The notes: generated by a model not told the origin, from the sequence alone. Positions 7,988-17,166 are shown, numbered from the stretch's first letter. The stretch: 35,008 bases of DNA from Planctomycetia bacterium TMED53 (GCA_002167285.1 NHDG01000108.1:1-35008), one strand, 5' to 3'. Program-made: numbers and translations.

Positions 7988-8976
7988 GACCTGAAAGATC
8001 ACGGCCAGAGAAGAACCCACGCCCCAGGCTGGTTGCCTTTGGTGGAGGAACTGGCATGTCCAGTCTTCTCTCGGGGTTGCGTGAGCAACCGGTAGATGTG
8101 ACCGCTGTGGTTTCTGTGAGTGACGATGGCGGGTCCTCTGGTCGTTTGCGCAAAGACTTTGATATGGCTCCACCGGGCGATATTCGTAACTGCTTACTCG
8201 CATTGAGTAGTCAAGAACCACTTTGGGCAAGGCTACTCGATTATCGTTTTGAAGAATCAGAGCTGACGGGGCATTCTGTCGGTAATCTTCTCATCACAGC
8301 ATTGACTCGTCTCAACGGTGATTTCGACAGCGCTATTCGCGAGATGAATAGACTTCTCCGGGTTCGTGGAAAAGTTCTTCCAGCAATCGGAGAAAAACTG
8401 ACTTTGATCGCAACGCATCCCGACGGCACTAAGTCCACGGGTGAAGAGCAGATTGTTCGTAGTGGGAAAGCGATCGTAAAAGTCGAATCAAGACCTAGAG
8501 TCTTAGAGCCTGCAGATGATGTGGCTCAAGCCATCGAAGATGCTGACGTCTTGGTTTTTGGACCAGGAAGTTTATTCACTAGCGTCATTCCACCCTTGTT
8601 GATTGAAGGCATCCGAAAAAGAGTCGTTGAGAGTAATGCCCTCAAGATCTACGTCGCCAATGTGATGACTCAACCTGGGGAGACAGACCACATGGGTCTC
8701 GCCGATCATTTGGATTCCTTGGAAAGGCACGCCGATAAACCCATCATCGATCATGTTTTGGTCCATGACGGTACATTTACCGAAGAGATGCAGGCTACGT
8801 ACTCTGCTCGGGGTTGTGAACCGGTGGTTTATCGTGGAGATCTCGGAGGTCGTGGAGTTCGCGTTACTACGAGTGACTTTCTTGATCACGAGAGTGCCAT
8901 CGCGCGTCATCGTCCTGATTTGACGGGGCGCTTGATAGGGGAGTTAGCGATGACTAGAACAGGATTCATTCTGTGA
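7984..8976 (+). CDS. yvcK: YvcK/CofD-like gluconeogenesis and envelope factor
   Basis: Member of the YvcK family, which binds UDP-sugars and is needed for growth on gluconeogenic carbon and for normal cell shape in Bacillus and relatives. The 330-residue product has the nucleotide-binding LVAFGGGTGMSSLLSGL near residue 17. It continues with SVSDDGGSSGRLR, PPGDIRNCLLAL and GHSVGNLLI, and later VFGPGSLFTSVIPPLL and YVANVMTQPGET, all hallmark blocks. ATG 7984 has AAGGGAAGG just upstream. It overlaps ptsH in GTGA. In many bacteria yvcK sits with rapZ and PTS genes; here the PTS genes follow but rapZ does not precede it. Confidence 0.93.
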   Translation: MRPERSRPEKNPRPRLVAFGGGTGMSSLLSGLREQPVDVTAVVSVSDDGGSSGRLRKDFDMAPPGDIRNCLLALSSQEPLWARLLDYRFEESELTGHSVGNLLITALTRLNGDFDSAIREMNRLLRVRGKVLPAIGEKLTLIATHPDGTKSTGEEQIVRSGKAIVKVESRPRVLEPADDVAQAIEDADVLVFGPGSLFTSVIPPLLIEGIRKRVVESNALKIYVANVMTQPGETDHMGLADHLDSLERHADKPIIDHVLVHDGTFTEEMQATYSARGCEPVVYRGDLGGRGVRVTTSDFLDHESAIARHRPDLTGRLIGELAMTRTGFIL

Positions 8977-9248
8977 GTGACGATAGCATTCAACTCAAAA
9001 TCACTCATACCTCTGGTCTTCATGCTCGGGCTTCCACTGAGTTTGTGCGTTTGGCTCAGCGCTTCTCTGCTGATGTCCTTGTTCGCAAAATAGGTGGGGG
9101 AGAAGTTGATGGGAAGAGCATCATTTCTGTGATGACCCTTGGAGCACAACTAGGTGACGAGATCGAGATTTGCACGACAGGGGATGACGCCGGGGAAGCT
9201 CTCGAGGCTTTGGCTGATCTTGTGCGTAAGGATTTCCATGGAGTTTGA
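8973..9248 (+). CDS. ptsH: HPr phosphocarrier protein
   Basis: Small PTS protein phosphorylated on histidine by enzyme I. The 91-residue product has the active-site block SGLHARAST with His17 and the regulatory-site region DGKSIISVMTLGA with Ser49, equivalent to Ser46 of Bacillus HPr. The usual HARP sequence is HARA here, so the Pro after the Arg is Ala; the active-site His and Arg are kept. GTG 8973 overlaps the yvcK stop. Enzyme I follows 12 bases downstream. Keeping the Ser site suggests an HPr kinase elsewhere in the genome. Confidence 0.94.
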   Translation: MSDDSIQLKITHTSGLHARASTEFVRLAQRFSADVLVRKIGGGEVDGKSIISVMTLGAQLGDEIEICTTGDDAGEALEALADLVRKDFHGV

Positions 9249-9260
9249 GGTGACCAACTG

Positions 9261-11000
9261 ATGGAGATCAAAAGGGGAATCGCGGTCAGTCCGGGAATCG
9301 CCATGGCGGAAGCCTTGGTTCTCGATTCTGAAGAGATTCGAATCCCTCAACGATTTATCTCGGCAAAGGAAGTCGATTCAGAGATCCAGCGTTTTGAGAA
9401 TGCGGTGGAAGATTCCAATCGATTGCTCGCCGAGGAGATTGAGCGCCTTGAGGGTGAGGTAGATATCCACGCAAGGATTCTATCGGTGCACCGCGATTTG
9501 GCAGCAGACCCAGCGCTGCATGCGGAGGTTCATCAGTCAATCAGGGATCGTTGCTACACAGCGGAGCATGCTCTCAGCAAGGTGATGAATCGATATGTGA
9601 GAAAGCTTCAGGAAACCCGATCACCATTACTACTTGAGAGGGTTCACGATCTCCAGGACGTGGAAAAGATGCTTTTGAGCACCTTGCTCGGTAAAAGAAT
9701 CGAGACTTTGTCGAACCTGGATTCTCAAGTGGCAGTGATTGCTCATAACTTAACCCCTGCGCAAACAGCAAAGTTGGATCCCGGAAAAGTGGTCGCATTC
9801 GCGACCGATGTAGGGGGAAAGACTTCGCATACAGCAATTATGGCACGTGCTCTGGGTATTCCTGCTGTCGTTGGAATCGACGATGTTTCGACAGCTGTCG
9901 TCGGTGGGGATCCTGTCATCATCGATGGTTATCGAGGGGTCGTCATCATCGATCCCACGAAGGAGCAAATTGAGGAGCATCAGGGGCGGGCACTGGAGAT
10001 GTCACGCATCTCTCAGGAATTCCGCAGTCAGTCGGCTCTTCCTGCCGAAACGATCGACGGCCATCGGCTTGAAGTTCATGCGAACATCGAATTGCCAAGT
10101 GAGGTGGAATCTGCTGTCGAGTGGGGAGCTGCTGGAATTGGCTTGTTCAGATCTGAGTTTATTCATCTGCAAGCTCCAGAGAGTGGTGAAGAGATTCACT
10201 ACGAACACTACAAGAATGTATTGGGCTCTCTAGGTGGATTGCCATTAACGATTCGAACTCTTGATCTCGGTGGCGACAAACTACCTGAGGGATCTCCAGA
10301 TGAGGAAAATCCATTCCTAGGGTGCCGTTCGATTCGCTGGTGCCTTGCCAATCCGGAACCATTCAGAGCGCAGATTCGTGCGATACTTCGCGTCGGTGTT
10401 CATGGGCCTGTCAGATTGATGTTGCCTATGATCACCACGATTCCTGAGTTAGATCGCAGTCTTCAAATTATCGATGAAGTCAGTGAAGAGTTGCGAAGTG
10501 AAGGAATCGAGTTCGATGAGAATATTCCAGTTGGAGTGATGGTTGAGGTTCCCTCTCTCGCTCTTGTCGCCAGTCACGTGGCCCATCGAGTTTCATTCTT
10601 AAGCGTTGGCAGTAATGATTTGGTCCAATACACATTAGCTGTCGATAGAGGAAATGAACAAGTCGCAGATCTTTACGATCCACTACACCCTGCTGTACTT
10701 CAATTGATCTCATCCTTGATCCGCGTGGGGGAAGAACACGACATTCGAGTTTGTTTGTGCGGAGAGATGGCATCTGAAGTGATTCATTTGCCATTATTGG
10801 TGGGGTTGGGCTTGAGAGAGTTTTCGATCACCCCCCAGTTGATTCCGGAAGTGAAGCAGGTGATTCGTCATCTGGTCGACTATGAAGTTCGGGATCTCGC
10901 ATCCCGGTGCATGCAGTTATCGGACGGTGAGAGTATCTCACGAGAATTACGTCTCTGGTCATTGGAAAACCTTCCAGAAGTCGCCTCACGGCTGATCTGA
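9261..11000 (+). CDS. ptsI: PTS enzyme I (phosphoenolpyruvate-protein phosphotransferase)
   Basis: Transfers phosphate from PEP to HPr. The 579-residue product matches the usual length of about 575. It has an N-terminal HPr-binding helical domain and the swivelling domain with phospho-His H190 in GGKTSHTAIMARALGIP. The C-terminal PEP-binding barrel shows GIGLFRSEFI, RTLDLGGDKL, MLPMITTIPEL, VGSNDLVQYTLAVDR and the active-site Cys in CLCGEMASE. No EII component is near, and no N-terminal GAF domain of the nitrogen-type enzyme is present. It is the last gene before a terminator. Confidence 0.96.
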   Translation: MEIKRGIAVSPGIAMAEALVLDSEEIRIPQRFISAKEVDSEIQRFENAVEDSNRLLAEEIERLEGEVDIHARILSVHRDLAADPALHAEVHQSIRDRCYTAEHALSKVMNRYVRKLQETRSPLLLERVHDLQDVEKMLLSTLLGKRIETLSNLDSQVAVIAHNLTPAQTAKLDPGKVVAFATDVGGKTSHTAIMARALGIPAVVGIDDVSTAVVGGDPVIIDGYRGVVIIDPTKEQIEEHQGRALEMSRISQEFRSQSALPAETIDGHRLEVHANIELPSEVESAVEWGAAGIGLFRSEFIHLQAPESGEEIHYEHYKNVLGSLGGLPLTIRTLDLGGDKLPEGSPDEENPFLGCRSIRWCLANPEPFRAQIRAILRVGVHGPVRLMLPMITTIPELDRSLQIIDEVSEELRSEGIEFDENIPVGVMVEVPSLALVASHVAHRVSFLSVGSNDLVQYTLAVDRGNEQVADLYDPLHPAVLQLISSLIRVGEEHDIRVCLCGEMASEVIHLPLLVGLGLREFSITPQLIPEVKQVIRHLVDYEVRDLASRCMQLSDGESISRELRLWSLENLPEVASRLI

Positions 11001-11002
11001 CC

Positions 11003-11044
11003 CAAATCGCCGATCTCGGCAATTTCGCGATTTGCCCCTTTTTT
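11003..11044 (+). terminator. Intrinsic terminator after ptsI
   Basis: CAAATCGC (11003-11010) pairs perfectly with GCGATTTG (11027-11034) around a 16-base loop, followed by a TTTTTT run at 11039-11044. It lies just after the ptsI stop and ends the thrS-to-ptsI run. The loop is long and four C residues separate stem from T-run, so strength is uncertain. Confidence 0.65.
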
Positions 11045-11064
11045 ACCCACGTCGTACTCTTCTC

Positions 11065-11124
11065 GGGACCTTCCAAGGGGTCCCTCCCGGCCCAGTTTAT
11101 GGACGACCGGGGAGTCGATCCGGT
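11065..11124 (+). other. Two small hairpins in the pilM leader
   Basis: GGGACC (11065-11070) pairs with GGTCCC (11079-11084), and ACCGG (11106-11110) pairs with CCGGT (11120-11124). Both lie between the ptsI terminator and pilM. There is no T-run, and they resemble no riboswitch I know. They could be a structured leader for the pilus operon, or chance. Confidence 0.3.
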
Positions 11125-11185
11125 TCTCCTCTACTGAGAGGTGAGCCCTAAGCGCACCGAAGAGGTGTCAGTGGAAGGCATGAGA

Positions 11186-12223
11186 ATGTTTTCACGTCAA
11201 AAATCACTGGTCGGACTCGATATCGGCAATGACGAAGTCAAAGTCGTCGAATTGACCCGGACCTCCGAGGGTCTGGAGTTGACCGGATTCGGTTGGGGGA
11301 AAATTCCATCACCTGAAGAGACGCTCGATACCGTCAAGGCAGTATTGAGGGAGTCCGGAATTCGTTGCCGCAAAGTTGCAACATCCGTTTCCGGTAGGTC
11401 AGTGGTGGTCAGGTACATCACTCTTCCACGTTTGGACGACGAGGAGCTTCCAGAAACTTTGCGTCTCGAAGCAGACAAGTACATTCCCTTTGACAGGGAT
11501 GAAGTCTGCATCGACGGACAGCGAATCGAATCGCTGGACGCCGAAGAGGAACCTTCCGATGAGATGAAAAGTCTTCTTGTGGCAGTCAAAAAAGATCTGC
11601 TTCAAGACCACATCGACCAGGTTCAAGAATTGGGACTGATTCCAACAGTTGTCGACGTGGACACATTTGCTCTCGGAAACTCCTTTGATCTACGCAGTGA
11701 AACCGGCGTTCAGGATGAAGAAGCTCCGAAAGCCGTCGCTCTCGTCGATATCGGTGCCACAAAAACAAACATTCACATTGTGAAGGGGAAAACTTCCTGC
11801 TTCGCCCGAGAGATTTACTTGGGAGGACAGGATCTGACTGAAGCGATCGCCCGAAGAGAGCATTTGGACGAGGCAGAGGCAGAAGATCTGAAATGTGATC
11901 CCCAAGGAAACGAACAGATGGTTGCCAATGCTGTGCAGCCTGTGCTCGAAGAGATTGCCAGCGAGATTCAGCTGTCATTCGACTACTTCGAGAATCAATT
12001 CGACTTTGCTGTTGAAGAAGTCTTCCTCAGCGGCGGTGCCAGTCAAACGGTGGGTTTGCAAGAGACGTTTGAGCGCGTTTTCGAACGTGACGTCAAAACT
12101 TGGGATCCTCTGGCCGCCATCAAGGTCCGGGAGGACCTAGTGGATGTCGAGGCGCTGAATGAACACCTCGTTCAGCTGCCAGTGGCTTTGGGACTTGGCT
12201 CTCGCATTCAGGACTGCGTTTAG
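11186..12223 (+). CDS. pilM: Type IV pilus assembly protein PilM
   Basis: Cytoplasmic actin-like ATPase of the pilus alignment complex, which binds the N-terminus of PilN. The frame is open from 11141, but ATG 11186 has GGAAGG seven bases upstream and gives the family-typical opening FSRQKSLVGLDIG. The 345-residue product has the first phosphate loop GLDIGNDEVKVVEL, PETLRLEADKYIPFD, the second ATP-binding block VALVDIGATKTNIHI and the adenosine motif EVFLSGGASQTVGLQE. It begins a five-gene pilus run, with pilN 23 bases downstream. Confidence 0.93.
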   Translation: MFSRQKSLVGLDIGNDEVKVVELTRTSEGLELTGFGWGKIPSPEETLDTVKAVLRESGIRCRKVATSVSGRSVVVRYITLPRLDDEELPETLRLEADKYIPFDRDEVCIDGQRIESLDAEEEPSDEMKSLLVAVKKDLLQDHIDQVQELGLIPTVVDVDTFALGNSFDLRSETGVQDEEAPKAVALVDIGATKTNIHIVKGKTSCFAREIYLGGQDLTEAIARREHLDEAEAEDLKCDPQGNEQMVANAVQPVLEEIASEIQLSFDYFENQFDFAVEEVFLSGGASQTVGLQETFERVFERDVKTWDPLAAIKVREDLVDVEALNEHLVQLPVALGLGSRIQDCV

Positions 12224-12246
12224 GCGCACGGGAAAGGACTATTGAG

Positions 12247-12942
12247 TTGATCAAGATCAACCTGCTACCCCATGAGCTCCAGCGTGCTGCGAATACTCCA
12301 CGTTCGGTGTTCTACTCTGTCCTTGGCAGTGTCGCTGCGGTTGCACTGGGTGCCATCGGGCTCGTCTGGATGTGGATTGCACAGGGGACCATGGAAGCTC
12401 ATGCCGAAACCAAGGCTGCTGTTGTGAAAGTTCTCGAAGAAGAGGCTTTGGAAGTGGATCGAATCCAATCAGATATCGATTTCTACCGCCAAAGGGAGGC
12501 TTCCATCGTCAAGATTAAAACCGGAAGGATTCTGTGGGCGCCAAAGTTGGATCAATTGGTATCCAAGGTTCCTGATGATCTCTGGATTACTTCACTTCAG
12601 GTGTTCTTGCTTGAGGAAGATCAGTACCAGTGGAACTCCGTTGAGTCGCAGAGTGGTGGAACTCTCACTCTCGATTGTGTTTCTGTCGGCAGTGATCCCA
12701 GCGCTTTGACACGTTTCCGTAAGAGTCTCGGGGAAGACGAGCGCTTTTATGGTGACCTCGTCGACGTCAGCGCTCTTCCGGATTCTTTCTTTGGAGACTT
12801 TCTAAAGTTCACACCGCTCTCCTGGGAGAAAGTCGTGGCGACAGAAGAAGCTCCAGAGCACTTCCGAAGCTCGATCGGGATCGAATTGAAACCTCTTCAC
12901 GATCCTCCGGTAGTGAAGGACCCGAAAGGTGGTCAGTCATGA
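12247..12942 (+). CDS. pilN: Type IV pilus assembly protein PilN
   Basis: Inner-membrane bitopic protein. The cytoplasmic N-terminus begins with the PilM-binding signature IKINLLPHE, followed by a transmembrane helix at about 22-44 and a periplasmic coiled-coil/ferredoxin-like domain that pairs with PilO. The start is TTG 12247 with AAGGA eight bases upstream. The 231 residues are slightly longer than typical. The stop overlaps pilO in ATGA. Apart from the N-terminal motif the sequence is divergent, as is usual; position and topology carry the assignment. Confidence 0.88.
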   Translation: MIKINLLPHELQRAANTPRSVFYSVLGSVAAVALGAIGLVWMWIAQGTMEAHAETKAAVVKVLEEEALEVDRIQSDIDFYRQREASIVKIKTGRILWAPKLDQLVSKVPDDLWITSLQVFLLEEDQYQWNSVESQSGGTLTLDCVSVGSDPSALTRFRKSLGEDERFYGDLVDVSALPDSFFGDFLKFTPLSWEKVVATEEAPEHFRSSIGIELKPLHDPPVVKDPKGGQS

Positions 12943-13577
12943 ACCTGGATGAAAAAAAACAACTCATCATCTTGGCAGTCGTTTGCGGAGCTTTCTTTTG
13001 TGTTGAGGTTGTCGTTGGCTGGAATTTAAGCCGCGAAAATTCTTCAACGAGGGAGAGGCTGACTCTTTTGGAAGAGAGGGAAACCTCTGCTCTCAAAAAG
13101 AAGCAGAGAATCCCAGAGATGACTGAAACCGCTCGTGAGCTGGCTCAAATCGTTAGTGAGTACACCGAGATTTTGCCGCAAGAAGATGAAGTCAGACGAG
13201 ATGCCTTCGTCGACACCATTACCAAGCTTTGTAAAGAGAGTGGTTTGACGATTACAGGTGCTGAGCCAGTGGCGCTCAACGAACGAACTTCTGCTCGTGG
13301 AAGAAGAGGCAAGGGCCCGGTAAATGTCCAGGTTCAAGAGCCGTTTCAGCGTCACAAATATCGATTTGAGATGACTGGGGAGTTCAATCAATTCCACAAG
13401 TTTCTCAATAGTGTGGAAAATCATCCCCGATTCCTTCGTGTGGATGGATTCGATCTATACCCAGTTGATCGTAGTGACGACCTCGTCGCCGCCTCGCAGC
13501 CCCTGAAGCAATTCACCATCGAAATCTCCACATATGTCTACGAGGAGAAAACGGTGTCCTCCAAGGAGGTTCAGTAA
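12939..13577 (+). CDS. pilO: Type IV pilus assembly protein PilO
   Basis: Inner-membrane partner of PilN. The 212-residue product has a short cytoplasmic start (MNLDEKKQL), a transmembrane helix at about 9-27, a coiled coil (RERLTLLEERETSALKKKQ region) and a periplasmic domain whose MTGEFNQFHKFLNSVENHPRFLRVDGF block is the typical PilO ferredoxin-like fold segment. ATG overlaps the pilN stop, and its own stop overlaps the next start in TAATG, so three genes are coupled. Confidence 0.88.
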   Translation: MNLDEKKQLIILAVVCGAFFCVEVVVGWNLSRENSSTRERLTLLEERETSALKKKQRIPEMTETARELAQIVSEYTEILPQEDEVRRDAFVDTITKLCKESGLTITGAEPVALNERTSARGRRGKGPVNVQVQEPFQRHKYRFEMTGEFNQFHKFLNSVENHPRFLRVDGFDLYPVDRSDDLVAASQPLKQFTIEISTYVYEEKTVSSKEVQ

Positions 13578-15118
13578 TGTTGGAGAATCTCAAAGAAAAC
13601 AAAATCTTTGAACAAATCAAAGAGAGCAAGTATTTGAAACAGATCCAAGAGAAAAAGTGGACAGTGGCTGGCGGTACATTCGCAGTTGTGGCCCTTTACT
13701 TTGCCGGCAGTTTTCTCGGGACTGAGACTATCGTCGATTCTGCCACGCAGACGACGGTCGCTGCAGATTCAGTTGCCGCAGTTAAAGACGACCTTTTTGT
13801 CTCTGAAGATGAATCTATGCTGGTCGAAGACGCAGATGTCCTTTTTGATTCCGAAGCCGAAATTGAAAGTACAGAATTTGCTTCTGAAGCGGTCATGCTC
13901 GTAAAACCAGCAATGGAAGTCATTCCAGCGACAGGGCCCGAGGAAGAAGAAAATCGCCGAAAAACTGAATTCGAAGAAGAACGTAGAATCGTCGAGCTTC
14001 GTAAGGTGTGCGAAGACCATCTTCGAAGAGGCCAGTGGCAGAGAGCTCTAGAGGGGCTCGTTGAATTGGTCAACTTGCGCCCTTACAACGCAGATTATCA
14101 CCTGACGCTCGGCTTGGTGCATCGTCGTCTCCATGAATCAGAAGTTGGCCAGGGGCATTTAGAAGAGGCCACTGCGAAATTTCGTGAATACATGGATTAC
14201 GGCGGCCAGGAAGCGATCGCATTTCTACTATTGGCTGAATGTACTGCTGTGACCGGAGACGAAGATTCGACCTTCGTCAACTTGGAAGAAGCAGCATCTC
14301 GGGGGATGAACATTGCACGTGCGGTTCAGCAGTTCCCCGCTTTAGCTCCCTACACCAGTGACACTCGCTTTGTAAGATCCTCTCTTAAATTGGAGCGCTA
14401 TCTCCTCGAAGACAATATTCGCAGGGATCCGTTTACCGCTCCCTGGAGGGGTGCTGAATTCACGAACCCTGTTGGAGAATTCAGTTTTCTTGAAGTGAAT
14501 GAGCAACGAGAACTTCTTGTACAGGCTCGCGAGGCCATTTCGCGCATTGAATATTCGATTCGCGAAGGGGAATACGAAACTGCCGCTGATTCCTACAAAG
14601 CCATCATGTCAATCAGTAGTGAATCTAAGCGGTTTGATCAACCAGAGTTGGTAGCTGAGCTGAAGGCGATCGGTGATCGACTGGAAGAACTCGAAGATGG
14701 TGTTACTGAAATTCGTGTTCGTCATCTCTATGAGGAGAGCCGGGATCGTTTAGACCGAATGAAGAGAGCTTTCGGCGACCAGGATTTTGAAATGGTGAAT
14801 CGATTACACAGTGAAGTGCAAAGATTTGCCCTTGAGATCGAAGAGGTCGGAGAGCCTTACTTGACCACTTCAACCTTGGTAAGTATGGCTGCCAGTCAGC
14901 TCCGAGAGCGAAGCGAAGTCGTACGAGACTTCCTCTCTAAAACAATTGAGATCGACGGCGTCGCGATTTCCGAAGAGGGATCGCATGCCATCGTTGACGG
15001 AGAATGGGTCGCCCTCGGGGGAGAGATCCAAGGTGCAGTGTTGCAAGAAGTCCATCGAGATCGCCTGGTATTCCTGTTTCAGGGAGAGGTGATCGAGAGG
15101 CGATTTGGAAGATTTTGA
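13577..15118 (+). CDS. Pilus-operon membrane protein with TPR-like and GspB-like domains
   Basis: A 513-residue single-pass protein in the place normally held by pilP. A short, very charged cytoplasmic start leads to one transmembrane helix (about 29-47), then an acidic linker (about 55-120, rich in Asp/Glu/Val/Ala). An alpha-helical region with TPR-like repeats follows (EDHLRRGQWQRALEGLVELV, NADYHLTLGLVHRRLHE and similar), then a further helical coil. The last 55 residues (VAISEEGSHAIVDGEW, VLQEVHRDRLVFLFQGEVIERR) resemble the C-terminal domain of GspB-type secretion proteins, which bind or stabilise the secretin. Inference: it connects PilN/PilO to PilQ in the periplasm. The start overlaps the pilO stop. 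It is not a standard PilP lipoprotein; no lipobox is seen. Confidence 0.7.
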   Translation: MLENLKENKIFEQIKESKYLKQIQEKKWTVAGGTFAVVALYFAGSFLGTETIVDSATQTTVAADSVAAVKDDLFVSEDESMLVEDADVLFDSEAEIESTEFASEAVMLVKPAMEVIPATGPEEEENRRKTEFEEERRIVELRKVCEDHLRRGQWQRALEGLVELVNLRPYNADYHLTLGLVHRRLHESEVGQGHLEEATAKFREYMDYGGQEAIAFLLLAECTAVTGDEDSTFVNLEEAASRGMNIARAVQQFPALAPYTSDTRFVRSSLKLERYLLEDNIRRDPFTAPWRGAEFTNPVGEFSFLEVNEQRELLVQAREAISRIEYSIREGEYETAADSYKAIMSISSESKRFDQPELVAELKAIGDRLEELEDGVTEIRVRHLYEESRDRLDRMKRAFGDQDFEMVNRLHSEVQRFALEIEEVGEPYLTTSTLVSMAASQLRERSEVVRDFLSKTIEIDGVAISEEGSHAIVDGEWVALGGEIQGAVLQEVHRDRLVFLFQGEVIERRFGRF

Positions 15119-15130
15119 TCCAGGGACCGA

Positions 15131-15146
15131 TAAATCGATAGATTTA
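15131..15146 (+). other. Small hairpin in the pilQ leader
   Basis: TAAATC and GATTTA form a six-pair stem with a GATA loop shortly after the preceding stop. No T-run follows. The rest of the 149-base gap before pilQ holds no clear promoter that I can see. Confidence 0.25.
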
Positions 15147-15267
15147 CCCAAAATTGAGTGGTCTGTCCCTCAGGTCAGGGGCTTCAGCGACCGATAGAGA
15201 AAACAGGAAGTCCTGACATCGAGACGGGAATGACAGAATCCTGTCCCTTACGGGAGGAAAGTTGAAC

Positions 15268-17166
15268 ATGAGAATTCTACTAATTCTGGCGACAATTAGC
15301 TGCGCCATTTTTTCGGCCTCTGAGGCTGCTGCCTATCAGGCTTCAGGAGACGGTGTCGATCTCGTAACGATTGACGTTCGTGACAAAGATCTTCGAGAGG
15401 TGCTGAGCCAGATCGGAGAACAGGTCAAGGTCAATATCGTCGTCGACCCACAAGTCGAGGAGAAGGTGACTTTAACCCTCGAAACCATCGATTGGCGTGA
15501 GTCACTGGACATTCTCGCCCGTGAGACAAATTGTGTTGTCGTCGAGGTGAGTAATCGTTTGATTCGGTTTACTCAGCCTCCTTCGATCAACATCGAATTC
15601 CAGGATGCAGAGTTGGCCGTCGTTCTTGAGCTTCTTGCCAAGCAATCCGGTGCAAACATCGTGATTTCTGAAGATGTTCAAGGAAAAGTGAGCCTTACAC
15701 TCCGAGATGTTCCTTGGCGCGAAGCTCTCAACACAATCGTAAAGACCGCAGGTTATGTGGTCGTTAGCGAGCGTGAGGGAGTGAGCGAGATCCTGCGAAT
15801 TGTTTCTCCTGAGAAATTGACTCAGCAGCAAGAGACTCGTATTTACCAACTGCGTTACATTCGTCCTCCTGAGCAGTACGTTGCCATTATCTCTGATATT
15901 GAGAAGCAAGCCGGAAGCTTAGGAACGAATACTACTGCCGATTCAGAGTCAGAGTTCACGCTGTTGAAAGCACTTCGTCGTGCCCTTTCACCGGGTGGCG
16001 AGATGGACTTCGATGTCAAAACGAACTCGATCATCGTCAAGGACATCGCTCCTCGTCTCGATGAGATCGCTGAGATCATCGCTGAAATCGATGTCGAGCC
16101 AGCACTGGTGCAGGTCGAAGTGAAATTCATTTCGACCGCCAATGACGACATTCTTGAAACCGGTTTGAAGCTCGATGACCCCAATACGCCAGGTCGTGAT
16201 GGCTTCAGGATTAGTGCCCGTGGTGCGGCACCGGGATCGAATCTCGCAGACCTCTCTGGTCTTGGTGTGATTCCTGATGCCACGACCGGAGTCCCCATTT
16301 ACAACGGCTCCGTCGTTTCTAATGGTGGAACATGGCCCTTCGATATCGGTAATTTGCAGAGTATCGGAGTTCCATACCAAGCACTCGGGGTTCTTGATTT
16401 TACGCAGACGCAGTTGCTGATTTCGATGGTTAAAGATGACGAAAATTCAAAGATCGTCCAGCAGCCGTTCTTGACAACTTTGGATAACTATCCTTCGACG
16501 ATCTTCGTTGGAGAAGAAGTTCCATTTGCTGTTCAGAATGTGCAGCAGGATCAGAATGGAAATGTGACCGTTTCCATCGATGAGAACTCTCGTTCTCCAG
16601 TCAATGTGGGATTCACTCTTTATGTGTCTCCTCATGTGATCCCAGATACCGACATGATTTACATGAATGTGATTCCAAAGGTATCCACTCTCGTCGGAAA
16701 TACCTCCGACATCCCGGGGTTCGATCGCTTCCGCTTTAGTGATCCGGGTAGTGGAACCAGTGCATTCATCGACCTTCCACGCGAAAGCAGCCAAACGGTG
16801 GTCACTTACCTCAGAGTTCGTGACGGCCAAACGGCAGTCATCGGTGGATTGCACACTGAGCGTCGCGTCGAGATCGAGTCGGCTGTTCCATTCCTCTCCG
16901 ACATTCCGTACTTGGGTGAGCTCTTCAAGTGGCGTCGTCGTCAGGCAGATGTCAATCACCTGTTGATTCTTGTGACCCCCAGGATCATCAAGAGCAGCGA
17001 TGTGAGTGAGGAGATTTACCAGAACGCGTTGCGTGAGGCAGAGCGCTGGGACTACTTCAAGGAAAAGTACGGTGAACCGACCACTTCTGGCGATGCTGAG
17101 CCCGAGGGTGAGGCGGTTGGAGCGACTGAAATGGCTCCGGCTGAATCGACTGAAGAAGGTCGCTAG
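15268..17166 (+). CDS. pilQ: Type IV pilus secretin PilQ
   Basis: Outer-membrane channel through which the pilus passes. ATG 15268 is chosen over TTG 15262 because GGAGG (15253-15257) then sits at normal distance and the signal peptide (RILLILATISCAIFSASEAAA) begins directly. The roughly 610-residue mature protein has two tandem STN/N0-like domains with parallel phrasing (VTLTLETIDWRESLDIL and VSLTLRDVPWREALNTI). An N1-type domain follows (YQLRYIRPPEQYVAII to NSIIVKDIAPRLDEI). The secretin domain runs from VQVEVKFIST to RRRQADVNHLLILVTPRII, and a charged tail ends the protein. AMIN domains are absent. It is followed by a strong terminator. Confidence 0.94.
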   Translation: MRILLILATISCAIFSASEAAAYQASGDGVDLVTIDVRDKDLREVLSQIGEQVKVNIVVDPQVEEKVTLTLETIDWRESLDILARETNCVVVEVSNRLIRFTQPPSINIEFQDAELAVVLELLAKQSGANIVISEDVQGKVSLTLRDVPWREALNTIVKTAGYVVVSEREGVSEILRIVSPEKLTQQQETRIYQLRYIRPPEQYVAIISDIEKQAGSLGTNTTADSESEFTLLKALRRALSPGGEMDFDVKTNSIIVKDIAPRLDEIAEIIAEIDVEPALVQVEVKFISTANDDILETGLKLDDPNTPGRDGFRISARGAAPGSNLADLSGLGVIPDATTGVPIYNGSVVSNGGTWPFDIGNLQSIGVPYQALGVLDFTQTQLLISMVKDDENSKIVQQPFLTTLDNYPSTIFVGEEVPFAVQNVQQDQNGNVTVSIDENSRSPVNVGFTLYVSPHVIPDTDMIYMNVIPKVSTLVGNTSDIPGFDRFRFSDPGSGTSAFIDLPRESSQTVVTYLRVRDGQTAVIGGLHTERRVEIESAVPFLSDIPYLGELFKWRRRQADVNHLLILVTPRIIKSSDVSEEIYQNALREAERWDYFKEKYGEPTTSGDAEPEGEAVGATEMAPAESTEEGR

